The notes: a model not told the origin generated them from the sequence alone. A stretch of 11,017 nucleotides of DNA from Acidimicrobiales bacterium (GCA_041394265.1 JAWKIO010000001.1:1-11017), one strand, 5' to 3'. Positions 1 through 6,300 are shown, counted from the stretch's first letter. Made by a program: numbers and translations.

Positions 1-11
1 CCGAAAACGCC

Positions 12-41
12 GAAGGGGCCTCGCCGAGGCAAGACCCCTTC
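12..41 (-). terminator. Hairpin terminator downstream of the tRNA-Met 3' fragment
   Basis: A 7-bp outer stem (GAAGGGG at 12-18 with CCCCTTC at 35-41) encloses an inner CCTC/GAGG stem. On the minus strand it follows the tRNA 3' end and is itself followed by a short T-rich stretch (GTTTTC), as expected of an intrinsic terminator of a tRNA transcript. The second tRNA fragment has a comparable hairpin at a comparable distance. Confidence 0.65.
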
Positions 42-60
42 TGAGCTGCCATTTCCTAAG

Positions 61-102
61 TGGCGGGGGCGGGATTTGAACCCGCGACCTTCGGGTTATG
101 AG
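61..102 (-). other. 3' half of tRNA-Met(CAT): attachment-site core A
   Basis: Read on the minus strand this is the anticodon loop CTCATAA, the 3' strand of the anticodon stem (CCCGA), a five-base variable loop, a perfect T-arm (GCGGG, loop TTCAAAT, CCCGC), the acceptor 3' strand CCCCGCC and discriminator A. No CCA is encoded. The bases 5' of the loop cannot form the expected TCGGG anticodon stem, and no D-arm or acceptor 5' strand follows, so the tRNA is a displaced half and not functional. Integrases of the tyrosine family commonly cross over in tRNA anticodon loops and leave such 3' halves at the distal end of the element. The breakpoint inside the anticodon loop fits this. The assignment to elongator tRNA-Met rests on the CAT anticodon and the acceptor and T-arm sequence. 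Confidence 0.8.
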
Positions 103-218
103 TGCACCGACGCCCGTCGGAGCTGGTCGGCGCTCATCGGTGTTCTTCCTGATGGACGAGCGGATTGAGGCCATGGAGTCGCGCTCTCGTAGGCGTTGGT
201 AGGAGCCCGTTTGTGCTC

Positions 219-241
219 GTCGTGTTGTACGACTGTTGTAC
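219..241 (+). repeat. Paired direct repeat, candidate integrase arm-type site (left end of element 1)
   Basis: GTTGTAC occurs at 224-230 and 235-241, an 11-bp period, i.e. about one helical turn. With the preceding five bases, 21 of 23 positions match the copy at 6462-6484. The first GTTGTAC starts 122 bases after the end of tRNA core A, and the second copy has exactly the same offset from core B. Paired direct arm-type sites are known for tyrosine integrases such as that of mycobacteriophage L5; assignment here is inference. The rest of 103-324 shows no gene I can support. Confidence 0.6.
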
Positions 242-324
242 GGGAGAGTTCCCGAGCGCCGGCACTCCGTTCGTCTGCACTGGTGGGTGCGAGTCGTGCT
301 GACGCGGTGCTGACAGGGGCCCGG

Positions 325-654
325 TCAGGCGGCGTCGTCGCGGCCGAGGTGGATCGGGACCCGACGGTCGTCGTCGTCGAACACGGCGACGAGTTCGAGG
401 CGGGCGCCGAGCGCTTCGAGGTACTGGCGCAGCGTCGACACGCGCACGTCCTCAGAGTGCTCGAGCTTGGAGATCGCTCCCTGGGTGACGTCGAGACGGC
501 CGGCGAGCTCGGCCTGGCTGATCGCCTCGCCGTGGCGGAGCTCGTAGAGCCGGATCTCCTCGAGCGTCTCGGCGCGTAGACCGGCGAGCCGTTCGACAGC
601 GCCGGGCTTGGCGACCACGGTGTCGCGGAGTTCGGAGAACTTGGTTCGTGCCAT
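325..654 (-). CDS. XRE-family HTH antitoxin (HigA-type)
   Basis: A 109-residue protein with a central helix-turn-helix around residues 46-68 (SQAELAGRLDVTQGAISKLE), the arrangement of HigA/XRE antitoxins paired with HigB/Gp49-like RelE-fold toxins. In such pairs the antitoxin neutralises the toxin and represses the shared promoter through this domain. The ATG at 654 shares its A with the last base of the toxin stop codon, so the two were translationally coupled, toxin first. The toxin gene has lost its N-terminal half, leaving this as an orphan antitoxin transcribed from the old toxin promoter. Its reading frame is intact, which may reflect continued repressor function, protection against related toxins, or simply recent loss of the partner. 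Confidence 0.85.
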   Translation of the reverse strand: MARTKFSELRDTVVAKPGAVERLAGLRAETLEEIRLYELRHGEAISQAELAGRLDVTQGAISKLEHSEDVRVSTLRQYLEALGARLELVAVFDDDDRRVPIHLGRDDAA

Positions 655-868
655 CAGATCAGTCCTTCCTCACCGAGTTCCCGCAGGTACTCGTCATACA
701 GGTCATCAGCAAGCGGGACCGCCCACTCGTACCAGTCGTTCCACTCGCCGGTCTTGTCGCCACCGAGCAGCAGGATCGCCTGGCGCCGCGGGTCGAACGA
801 GAACAGCACCCGCAACGCTCCACCTTTGGCTGCTCGCAGTTCTGGTCGGTGACCTCGACCTCCCACAC
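654..868 (-). pseudogene. HigB/Gp49-like RelE-fold toxin with internal deletion
   Basis: The C-terminal part is typical of phage-derived Gp49-like/HigB toxins (PF05973 family): RVLFSFDPRRQAILLLGGDK, then the WNDWYEWAVPLADDLYDEYL stretch. From the GTG at 868 a different frame reads V-W-E-V-E-V-T-D-Q, the usual N-terminus of the family. The two parts meet near 839-845 with roughly 45 codons missing and a frame change. The remaining alternative start (TTG at 872) would give a 72-residue protein without the N-terminal helices of the mRNA-interferase fold. A toxin should thus not be made. Loss of the toxin while the antitoxin stays intact is the expected order of decay of a toxin-antitoxin pair. 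Confidence 0.8.
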
Positions 869-874
869 CCAACC

Positions 875-903
875 AGTATGAGATATTACTCCTGATGAGT
901 CAA
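875..903 (-). promoter_or_regulatory. Promoter of the toxin-antitoxin pair, leaderless
   Basis: On the minus strand TTGACT (903-898) and CATACT (880-875) are separated by 17 bases. A start six bases after the -10 falls on position 868, the GTG of the ancestral toxin, so the mRNA was probably leaderless. An imperfect dyad (AGTA...TACT, 875-890) overlaps the -10 and could be the antitoxin operator. Confidence 0.6.
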
Positions 904-989
904 GGCTCATGGTCACTCGCTGAGAGCTCATCCGACGCACGAGGCCGCTTGCACCGCTCGACCAACCGGGATTGCCCGCACGTGACGGC

Positions 990-1002
990 TATCGTGGTCG
1001 GC
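990..1002 (+). promoter_or_regulatory. Candidate -10 region for the leader ORF and ABC-F gene
   Basis: TATCGT at 990-995 is followed by seven bases and then the ATG of the six-codon leader ORF at 1003, placing the likely transcription start at or next to that ATG. No good -35 hexamer is present at 16-18 bases, so the promoter may need an activator; ABC-F genes in many actinobacteria are under WhiB7-type control, but nothing here proves that. Confidence 0.35.
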
Positions 1003-1023
1003 ATGTGGCAGCTCTACCTGTGA
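1003..1023 (+). CDS. Six-codon leader ORF (MWQLYL) upstream of the ABC-F gene
   Basis: ATG TGG CAG CTC TAC CTG TGA encodes M-W-Q-L-Y-L. It starts 7 bases after a TATCGT -10, so it would be translated as a leaderless ORF. It is followed by an inverted repeat (CCGCCGA at 1040-1046 with TCGGCGG at 1063-1069) and by a smaller CCCG/CGGG hairpin at 1114-1124 just ahead of the ABC-F ribosome-binding site. Ribosome-mediated attenuation through very short leader peptides is known for ABC-F resistance genes; an antibiotic that stalls the ribosome on the leader changes the downstream fold. That this ORF acts so is inference from position and length. Confidence 0.4.
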   Translation: MWQLYL

Positions 1024-1039
1024 TCTGACGGACGCACCC

Positions 1040-1069
1040 CCGCCGATGTGGTGAGTGGGTGTTCGGCGG
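1040..1069 (+). promoter_or_regulatory. Inverted repeat in ABC-F leader (possible attenuator)
   Basis: A perfect 7-bp stem, CCGCCGA (1040-1046) with TCGGCGG (1063-1069), has a 16-base loop and begins 17 bases after the stop of the MWQLYL leader ORF. No T-tract follows, so if it attenuates it is not a standard intrinsic terminator. Confidence 0.3.
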
Positions 1070-1146
1070 CGCCGTGTCCTCGGTTCCGCTTGTCTGTCGG
1101 TCGCGCCCGGCAACCCGTTTCGGGGCTGGGAGAAGGAAGAGCTCTC

Positions 1147-2790
1147 ATGTCCATCCACAGCATTGACCGGGCGCGATCGCGCCCGCAGTTGGTGACGTCT
1201 GGCGTCCGCGTCGAACGCGGTGGCCGCCAGGTGCTCGCCGACATCTCGATCACCGTCACCGCCGGCACCCGACTTGGCGTCGTCGGAGAGAACGGGCGCG
1301 GCAAATCCACGCTTCTCCACGTACTCGCCGGCCGGCTTCGACCCGACGCCGGCGAGGTCACACGCATCGGCAGTCTCGGCATCGCCGAGCAGGAGATGAC
1401 CGTCGACCGAGGCAGGACCATCGGCGATCTCGTCGACATCGAGCTGGCCGACACACGGGCAGCGATGCGCCGTCTCGACGCCGCCACCAGCGCATTGGCC
1501 GAGAGCCGAGCAGGCGCTGACGTCGAGTACGCCGCCGCGCTCGACGACGCCACCGCGCTCGACGCGTGGGACGCAGACCGACGAGTCGACATCGCACTGC
1601 AGGAACTCGGCGCGATCACCGACCGCAGCCGCCGGCTCACCACCATGTCGGTCGGGGAGCGCTACCGGGTCCGCCTTGCCTGCCTCCTCGGAGCACACCA
1701 CGCCTTCCTGCTCCTCGACGAGCCGACCAACCACCTCGACCAGCACGGCCTCGAGTTCCTCACCGACGTCCTGCGCTCGACCAACAGCGGGGTGGTGCTC
1801 GTCAGCCACGACCGGGCACTGCTCGCCGACGTCGCCACCCACGTTCTCGACCTCGACCCCAGCATCGACGAACGCCCACGTCTCTACGGCAACGGCTACA
1901 CCGGCTACCTCGAAGGACGCACACGCGAACGAGTTCGCTGGGAGCAGGCCTACGAACGCCACCAGATCGAGCAGGCCCGGCTCGCCGACGACCTGTCGAC
2001 CGCACAGAACCGCCTCCAAGCCGGATGGCGACCTCCCAAGGGAACCGGCAAGCACCAGCGGGCAACACGTGCACCGAGCCTGGTGCGCGCCGTCAACCGA
2101 CGCCTCGAGAACCTCCACGCCCACGAAATCACCAAACCGCAGCCGCCGCTGCAGTTCCGCCTTCCCGAGCTCCCCACGATGCGCGGCGTCACCCTCCTGC
2201 ACGCCGAGCAGATCACCGTCGCGAACCGGCTCACCACGCCGGTCACCGTCGAGCTGTCCTCGGGCGACCGGCTCCTCGTCACCGGACCGAACGGCAGCGG
2301 CAAGTCAACCCTGCTCGCCGTCCTCGCCGGCCACCTCCACCCCGACCACGGCCACGCACGTCTCGCCGCCGACGCCCGAGTCGGACTCGTCGCGCAGGAG
2401 TCCCCGTCGGCCGACCGCCGAACCGCACGCGACGTCTACCGAACACGCCTCTACGAACTCCTCAACAACGGGCTGACCGAGGCCGAGACCGTGTCGCTGC
2501 GCTCCCTCGGCCTGCTCCAGTCCGCCGATCTCGCACGACCCGTCGCCGAGCTGTCCATGGGCCAGCAGCGACGCCTCGACCTCGCACTCGCACTCGCCGC
2601 CCGACCACACCTCCTGCTCCTCGACGAACCCACCAACCACCTCTCCATCGCGCTCGTCGACGAACTCACCCAAGCCCTCGACACCACCCCAGCCGCCGTC
2701 GTCATCGTCACCCACGACCGCCAACTCCGACACGACCTCCAACACTGGCCCACCATCGCACTCCCACAACACCCACGTCACCGGGAATAG
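1147..2790 (+). CDS. ABC-F family ATPase, probable ribosome-protection antibiotic-resistance protein
   Basis: A 547-residue protein with two ABC domains and no membrane segments, the ABC-F layout. Domain 1 has Walker A GENGRGKST (about 47-55), signature SVGER (168-172), LLLDE with catalytic E192 and H-loop H221. Domain 2 has GPNGSGKST (about 380-388), SMGQQ (470-474), LLLDE with E494 and H523. Both domains end the Walker B region in DEPTNHL. Between them (about 255-342) lies the charged interdomain linker, the part that enters the ribosomal E/P site and sets drug specificity. Actinobacterial relatives include TlrC- and LmrC-like proteins protecting against macrolides, lincosamides and related drugs; the drug here cannot be told from sequence. 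The ATG at 1147 was chosen because GGAGAAGGAAGAG lies just upstream and the conserved region starts soon after. An in-frame extension to 1048 overlaps the leader and lacks homology. The gene is intact and alone, with its own leader region. Confidence 0.9.
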   Translation: MSIHSIDRARSRPQLVTSGVRVERGGRQVLADISITVTAGTRLGVVGENGRGKSTLLHVLAGRLRPDAGEVTRIGSLGIAEQEMTVDRGRTIGDLVDIELADTRAAMRRLDAATSALAESRAGADVEYAAALDDATALDAWDADRRVDIALQELGAITDRSRRLTTMSVGERYRVRLACLLGAHHAFLLLDEPTNHLDQHGLEFLTDVLRSTNSGVVLVSHDRALLADVATHVLDLDPSIDERPRLYGNGYTGYLEGRTRERVRWEQAYERHQIEQARLADDLSTAQNRLQAGWRPPKGTGKHQRATRAPSLVRAVNRRLENLHAHEITKPQPPLQFRLPELPTMRGVTLLHAEQITVANRLTTPVTVELSSGDRLLVTGPNGSGKSTLLAVLAGHLHPDHGHARLAADARVGLVAQESPSADRRTARDVYRTRLYELLNNGLTEAETVSLRSLGLLQSADLARPVAELSMGQQRRLDLALALAARPHLLLLDEPTNHLSIALVDELTQALDTTPAAVVIVTHDRQLRHDLQHWPTIALPQHPRHRE

Positions 2791-2929
2791 ATCGGGCTTC
2801 GGACCACTCAGTCACTCGCGACCTCCACACCCACACCGCGTACGTATCGGCCCAGCGTCGCCACCTCGTGCCACACGACCCCACACCGAGCGCCGTCATC
2901 GTCCGGGGAAGCCCTCGATAGTCATGTGC
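2791..2929. other. Convergent intergenic region, no gene seen
   Basis: This stretch separates the 3' ends of the ABC-F gene (plus) and the reductase gene (minus). I see no strong hairpin with a T-tract and no supported ORF. Confidence 0.5.
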
Positions 2930-3598
2930 TCACTGGTCCTGTCCGGTCTTCGGGTCGTTGCGCCAGAGAAGGTGGTGGGTGACGCCGCTGGGACTGGGGA
3001 TGGTTTCGTGGTGGAACCGATCGTCGAACTCCTCGGGGGATTCCCACAGTCGGACCCCGCCGCCGAGCGTGATCGGAGCGACGACGACGTGGAGCTCGTC
3101 GACAAGCCCTGCCTCGATAAACGACCGGACGGTCGTAGGGCCGCCGCCAACGCGAACGTCGAGTCCCCCCGCGGCGACCTTCGCTCGCTCGACGGCCTCG
3201 ACTGGTGAAGCGTCGAGGAAGTGGAACGTAGTGTCAGCGAGTGTGATCGATGGCCGCTCGTGGTGGGTGAGCACGAACACCGGTGTGTGGAACGGTGGAG
3301 TGTCACCCCACCAGCCCGTCCACTCGTGGTCGGTCCACGGACCGCGCTGGGGGCCGAACTTGTTGCGACCCATGATCTCGGCGCCGATCCCGATGGCGAA
3401 GTCACGCTCGAAGTAGTCGTCGATGCCACGAGATCCGCCGGGCCCGGTGCGGCCCGGCCAGCTCGCCGTGTCGAATCTCCAGGCCATCAACTCGGTCGGG
3501 TCGGCGTGGCCGAAGGGCCGCTCGAGGGTTTGCTCCTCGCCGGTCCCATAGCCGTCCTGGGAGACGGTGAAACTCTGAACTCTGACCCGTTGCGCCAC
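2930..3598 (-). CDS. Dihydrofolate reductase/RibD C-terminal-fold reductase
   Basis: A 222-residue protein of the RibD C-terminal/DHFR-like family: N-terminal strand RVQSFTVSQDGYGTG, a central EIMGRNKFGP region that resembles the nucleotide-binding loop of the family, the PVFVLTHHER strand and the C-terminal DVRVGGGPTTVRSF...VDELHVVVAPITLGGGVRLW block. Such proteins are presumed NAD(P)H-dependent reductases of unknown small substrates; true folate reduction is not implied. The GTG at 3598 was preferred over an upstream in-frame start because AGGGAG sits five bases before it. It is divergent from an HxlR regulator with a 27-bp dyad between them, a common pairing that suggests HxlR controls this gene. 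The frame is intact. Confidence 0.88.
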   Translation of the reverse strand: MAQRVRVQSFTVSQDGYGTGEEQTLERPFGHADPTELMAWRFDTASWPGRTGPGGSRGIDDYFERDFAIGIGAEIMGRNKFGPQRGPWTDHEWTGWWGDTPPFHTPVFVLTHHERPSITLADTTFHFLDASPVEAVERAKVAAGGLDVRVGGGPTTVRSFIEAGLVDELHVVVAPITLGGGVRLWESPEEFDDRFHHETIPSPSGVTHHLLWRNDPKTGQDQ

Positions 3599-3617
3599 AC
3601 GCACTCCCTGTTTTGGT

Positions 3618-3644
3618 CGACTGGTTGCGAACTGCAATCAGTCG
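3618..3644. promoter_or_regulatory. Dyad between reductase and hxlR genes, likely HxlR operator
   Basis: The arms CGACTG and CAGTCG enclose TTGC and GCAA half-sites: CGACTG-g-TTGC-gaact-GCAA-t-CAGTCG. It lies between the two divergent starts (3598 minus, 3670 plus) and upstream of the hxlR -10, a fitting place for an autoregulatory site of a dimeric winged-helix regulator. Confidence 0.6.
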
Positions 3645-3657
3645 GCCCGACTCTAGT

Positions 3658-3669
3658 TACACTGCTTTC
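3658..3669 (+). promoter_or_regulatory. -10 of hxlR, leaderless start
   Basis: TACACT (3658-3663) is followed by six bases and the ATG at 3670, so transcription and translation probably begin together. There is no Shine-Dalgarno sequence, which agrees with a leaderless mRNA. Confidence 0.5.
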
Positions 3670-4191
3670 ATGGCGCAACCGGTCGATCATGAGGAGTTGA
3701 CGGTCCCTGACGGACGATCGGGCTGTCCGATCAACATGACCATGGAGTTGCTCGGCGACCGTTGGAGCCTCGTCGTGCTCCGCGATGTGATGTTCGGCGG
3801 GCGCACGAGGTTTCGCGAGCTCCTCGGCAACTCCCTCGAGGGCATCGCCAGCAACGTTCTGGCATCTCGCCTCGCGAAGCTCACCGACGCAGGGCTCCTG
3901 AGCCGCCACCCGGTTCCCGGTCACCGTCAGAAGGTCGACTACTTCCTCACCGAGGCCGCAATCGAACTTGTTCCCTTGATCGTTCAGCTCGGGGCCTGGG
4001 GCGCACGTTGGCTCCCCACCACACCGGAGCTGACCATCCGTGCCCAACTCCTCGCCGACGGCGGCCCCGACATCGCCGAGCGCTTCATGGACGAACTGCG
4101 GCGCATCCACATCGACCGCCAGCCGCCACCAGACGACGGGGTCCTCGCCGAACTCGACGCCGCCTACCACCACACCATGGCGCAGTCGTGA
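3670..4191 (+). CDS. HxlR-family winged-helix transcriptional regulator
   Basis: A 173-residue protein with the HxlR (PF01638) winged helix at about 24-100: MTMELLGDRWSLVVLRDVMF, FRELL...GIASNVLASRLAKLTDAGLL and the wing HRQKVDYFLTEA. Cys19 in the G-C-P motif before helix 1 is the conserved cysteine that acts as redox or electrophile sensor in several family members. The C-terminal ~55 residues are an acidic extension. It probably regulates itself and the divergent DHFR-fold reductase through the dyad at 3618-3644. Its TGA stop overlaps a GTG start (GTGA) of a following membrane-protein gene, now truncated, so it once headed a two-gene transcript. Confidence 0.9.
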   Translation: MAQPVDHEELTVPDGRSGCPINMTMELLGDRWSLVVLRDVMFGGRTRFRELLGNSLEGIASNVLASRLAKLTDAGLLSRHPVPGHRQKVDYFLTEAAIELVPLIVQLGAWGARWLPTTPELTIRAQLLADGGPDIAERFMDELRRIHIDRQPPPDDGVLAELDAAYHHTMAQS

Positions 4192-4330
4192 CGAGCGGCC
4201 CTACGAGCTCGACCACACAGAAAGACGATGAAGCGCGCTCGTTCTGGAACGCGATATCGACACTTCCGGTCGCCGGGAGCGTCGTCGCCTTCGCGTTCTT
4301 GACCGCGATGTCCGGCTCCGGCGGCGACAG
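4188..4330 (+). pseudogene. 5' remnant of a membrane-protein gene coupled to hxlR
   Basis: The GTG at 4188 overlaps the hxlR stop as GTGA. The first ~48 codons read well: a polar N-terminus rich in Thr and Ser, then a hydrophobic helix (LPVAGSVVAFAFLTAMSG). After about 4330 the frame stays open to 5120 but turns into Arg/Pro/His-rich sequence typical of an antisense or out-of-frame reading and overlaps other remnants. I therefore take the gene to be cut near 4330. The family is not identifiable from one helix. Confidence 0.45.
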
Positions 4331-4409
4331 CTCTCGACACCGTCGAACTCCCGGACGTGTTCCCGCTTGCCGGCCGGCGTGCTCGCCAGCGGGGATGCGG
4401 AGCCGCTGG

Positions 4410-4715
4410 AGCGTCCAGGGCGGTGAGCACGCGGTTCACCCAGCGCTGACGTGTGGTGAGCCGCCAGTCGTCGACGTCCTCGCGGTCAGCACGGAAGCGC
4501 TCGGCGGCTCGACGCAACTGCTCGAGATCGACATCACCCGACACCGACACCACGCTGGCGCCAACGCCACCGATCCCAGGCGACAGCGACCACCAAAACG
4601 GCTCCGACACCTGGCAGCGCACCCACCGCCGGATGCCAACCACCGACCAGCGATGCGACGCCGCCAACCACAGCAGCCGGGGAAATCCTCCCTGCACGAC
4701 ACGCACGTTGCTCAC
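4410..4715 (-). CDS. Unrecognised ORF, possibly truncated at its 3' end
   Basis: From GTG 4715 the minus strand encodes about 100 residues with balanced composition and high third-position GC: a Trp-rich N-terminus (LLWLAASHRWSVVGIRRWV), a Gly/Val segment, then a charged helix (DLEQLRRAAERFRADREDVD) and TTRQRWVNRVLTALD. The frame stays open to 4164, but after roughly 4410 the composition degrades and overlaps the truncated membrane gene on the other strand. I do not recognise the family. It lies in the stretch of broken genes and may itself be a remnant. Confidence 0.35.
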
Positions 4716-4815
4716 GCCGGCGCGGGCGACGTCGACGGACTCGGAGCCGAGCGAGCATCGTCGACGTGCGGGCTACCTCTCCCGCTGGGCGCGCTTGTCG
4801 CACTCGCGCTGCGCC

Positions 4816-4977
4816 GACCCCAGCGAAGAGATCGAGCGGGTGCTCGCTCTTGGCGCTGTCCAGATCGCCGATCGCCGCAACGGCGATGGGAGTGGTTGGA
4901 TGGTGCTGGCCGATCCGGAAGGGAACCGGTTCTGCATCGTTCGGAGCGACGAAGAATGTGCGGTGACCTCGGCCTAG
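4816..4977 (+). pseudogene. C-terminal fragment of a VOC (glyoxalase-fold) protein
   Basis: The last 53 codons read EEIERVLALGAVQIADRR, then GSGWMVLADPEGNRFCIVRS, the final helix and strands of a vicinal oxygen chelate protein, including the D-P-E-G-N motif and metal-strand region. Upstream in the same frame the sequence is unrelated and low in information, so the N-terminal ~60-70 residues are gone. It is not a piece of the intact VOC gene at 5611-6006, which is on the other strand and differs in sequence. Confidence 0.7.
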
Positions 4978-5038
4978 GTGTCGGTTCTCCGCTCGTCGCA
5001 ACGGCCAGGGAGGTCAAGTCGATGCATCCAGGTCCTGT

Positions 5039-5532
5039 GCGACGTCGTTCACGCTGGCCGAAGGCGCCGAGTTGTCCTACCTTGCAGCTGGTGATCCTCG
5101 CCGACCTTCGGTGCTCTTGATCCACGGGTTCGCGAGCTCGGCCAACACGCTCCGCGACGTGATCGGCCCACTCGCAGAGATTGCCTACGTCATCGCTCCT
5201 GATCTGCCCGGGTAGGGTCGCTCCGACGTGTTGCCGCATGCCACGTTCGACCGTTACGCCACCGCCGTTCACGAACTGCTCGTTCATCTCAACGTCGGTG
5301 ATCGCTTCGTGTACGTGCACGACTGCGGCGCGCCCGTGGCCTTGAGTATCGCCATGGGTGAACCAGAGCGCGTCACGGGATTGATCATCTAGAACGCCAA
5401 CGCACATTGCAGGACCTTCCGCGGATGGAAGCCCACGTCTTCGACGCTGGCCACTTCCTTCTGGAAACCCACGCCGCACCCGCTGCAATGCTGATGGTCG
5501 ACTTCGTGGAGCAGGTCACGCGGACAGCATGA
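5039..5532 (+). pseudogene. Alpha/beta-hydrolase pseudogene: two nonsense codons, internal deletion
   Basis: The first frame gives SFTLAEGAELSYLAAGDPRR, then VLLIHGFASSANTLRDVIGP, YVIAPDLPG-stop-GRSD, and a segment FVYVHDCGAPVALSIAMGEP-ERVTGLII-stop-NANAH. The HGF oxyanion motif and the DLPG(x)GRSD motif are those of the alpha/beta-hydrolase fold; the nucleophile-elbow region reads H-D-C-G-A, leaving it open whether a haloalkane-dehalogenase-like Asp nucleophile (HDxG) was used. TAG codons are at 5213 (a Trp or Phe in relatives) and 5390 (Gln would need one change). After about 5400 roughly 110 codons are missing, and a shifted frame from 5425 gives the C-terminus MEAHVFDAGHFLLETH with the catalytic His in D-A-G-H-F, ending at 5532. 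It is dead by substitutions as well as deletion. Confidence 0.85.
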
Positions 5533-5610
5533 TTCGCGGGCACAGGCATTGCGCGATGAAGGCCCACAAGCCTCCTCGCACAGCCCAGGCCTTCGACGTC
5601 GGGGCCGAGC

Positions 5611-6006
5611 TCATTCGAGAGCCGCGGTGGTGGTCCACAGGTGTCCGTCGGGGTCCGCGAAGAGAGCGGCGTAGCCCCAGGACTTGGACTGCGGGTCCTC
5701 GAGGACACGACCACCGACGCCGCGGACCCGTTCGACGAGGTCATTCACCTCGTCCTGACCGTGGGCGGCCACATCGAGCAGACATTCGGTCAGTCCTCGC
5801 TCGGCGACCCGGTGTTCTCCGATGACCCCCGCGAAGCCGTCAGCTGGGATCAGCATGAGCTGCACACCGTCGGCCAGTTCGAAGGCGAGCGGTTCGGGCA
5901 AGCCGTCGTCGGCGACCGGGCCGACAGCGGTGAGCCGGAGCGCCTGTCGGTAGAAGTCGAACGAGGCGCGACGGTCAGCGATCGGCAGAGCGATGGTGAA
6001 GTGCAT
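5611..6006 (-). CDS. VOC-family (glyoxalase/bleomycin-resistance fold) protein
   Basis: An intact 131-residue protein with two beta-alpha-beta-beta-beta modules: MHFTIALPIADRRASFDFYR at the N-terminus and GYAALFADPDGHLWTTT at the C-terminus. Members of the vicinal oxygen chelate superfamily bind metals for isomerase, dioxygenase or thiol-transferase reactions or simply sequester drugs such as bleomycin; which applies here cannot be read off. It lies alone, with pseudogenes upstream in map order and the right junction of element 1 behind its start. About 500 bases beyond 6006 hold no gene. Confidence 0.88.
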   Translation of the reverse strand: MHFTIALPIADRRASFDFYRQALRLTAVGPVADDGLPEPLAFELADGVQLMLIPADGFAGVIGEHRVAERGLTECLLDVAAHGQDEVNDLVERVRGVGGRVLEDPQSKSWGYAALFADPDGHLWTTTAALE

Positions 6007-6210
6007 TTGCCGACGGTACCTACCTCATCGATGCGGCGGGGCCGACGGGGGTTCGATCGCGGCCAATTCGTCGATGTGGAGCACGCCGACCGGCGTGCGC
6101 AACGTGCCGCTCTCGGACAACGACGAGTTCGGTTGGGCGTGAGTTGTGCTCGCGCCCCCGGGATGCCTGCACCAGACGTGACCTTCGGGTTCGGACCCGA
6201 AGTGCAATCC
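6007..6210. other. Non-coding stretch at the right end of element 1, with dyad
   Basis: I see no supported gene. At 6183-6202 lies a perfect 8-bp dyad with a 4-base loop (CTTCGGGT-tcgg-ACCCGAAG). Its left arm belongs to a 12-base match (GACCTTCGGGTT, 6180-6191) to the tRNA-Met core found at 6301-6345, in the same orientation. Confidence 0.5.
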
Positions 6211-6228
6211 GTTGTACTGCTGTTGTAC
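6211..6228 (+). repeat. Paired direct repeat, candidate arm-type site (right end of element 1)
   Basis: GTTGTAC at 6211-6217 and 6222-6228 has the same 11-bp period and orientation as the copies at 219-241 and 6462-6484. It lies 73 bases to the left of tRNA core B, so that core B has a paired repeat on each side. Confidence 0.55.
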
Positions 6229-6252
6229 GAGACCACGGATCGCGACCAGCAG

Positions 6253-6284
6253 AGAGGCCCTGCCGCCGGAGCGGAAGGGCCTCT
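6253..6284 (-). terminator. Hairpin downstream of the second tRNA-Met fragment
   Basis: A perfect 9-bp stem, AGAGGCCCT (6253-6261) with AGGGCCTCT (6276-6284), encloses an inner CCGC/GCGG stem. On the minus strand it follows the tRNA 3' end after about 16 bases. No T-tract follows. Position and the shared TGAGCTG beside both hairpins match the hairpin at 12-41. Confidence 0.6.
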
Positions 6285-6300
6285 GAGCTGGTTCTTTACT

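Noticed and set aside
61..102. tRNA-Met split by a group I intron instead of an attachment fragment
   Set aside because: No 5' tRNA half is visible upstream on the minus strand of either fragment, and the conserved 122-bp offset of the paired repeats fits attachment sites better.
1048..1146. N-terminal extension of the ABC-F protein from a GTG at 1048
   Set aside because: The extra 33 residues have no ABC-F character, overlap the attenuator-like dyad, and a strong ribosome-binding site precedes the ATG at 1147.
928..2921. Long ORFs antisense to or out of frame with the ABC-F gene
   Set aside because: Their Arg/Pro/Ala-rich or Val/Gly/Glu-rich composition is typical of shadows of a high-GC gene; the ABC-F frame explains the region fully.
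3762..5120. 452-residue plus-strand ORF
   Set aside because: It begins out of frame inside hxlR; only the part after 4188 has gene-like sequence, and that only for about 48 codons.
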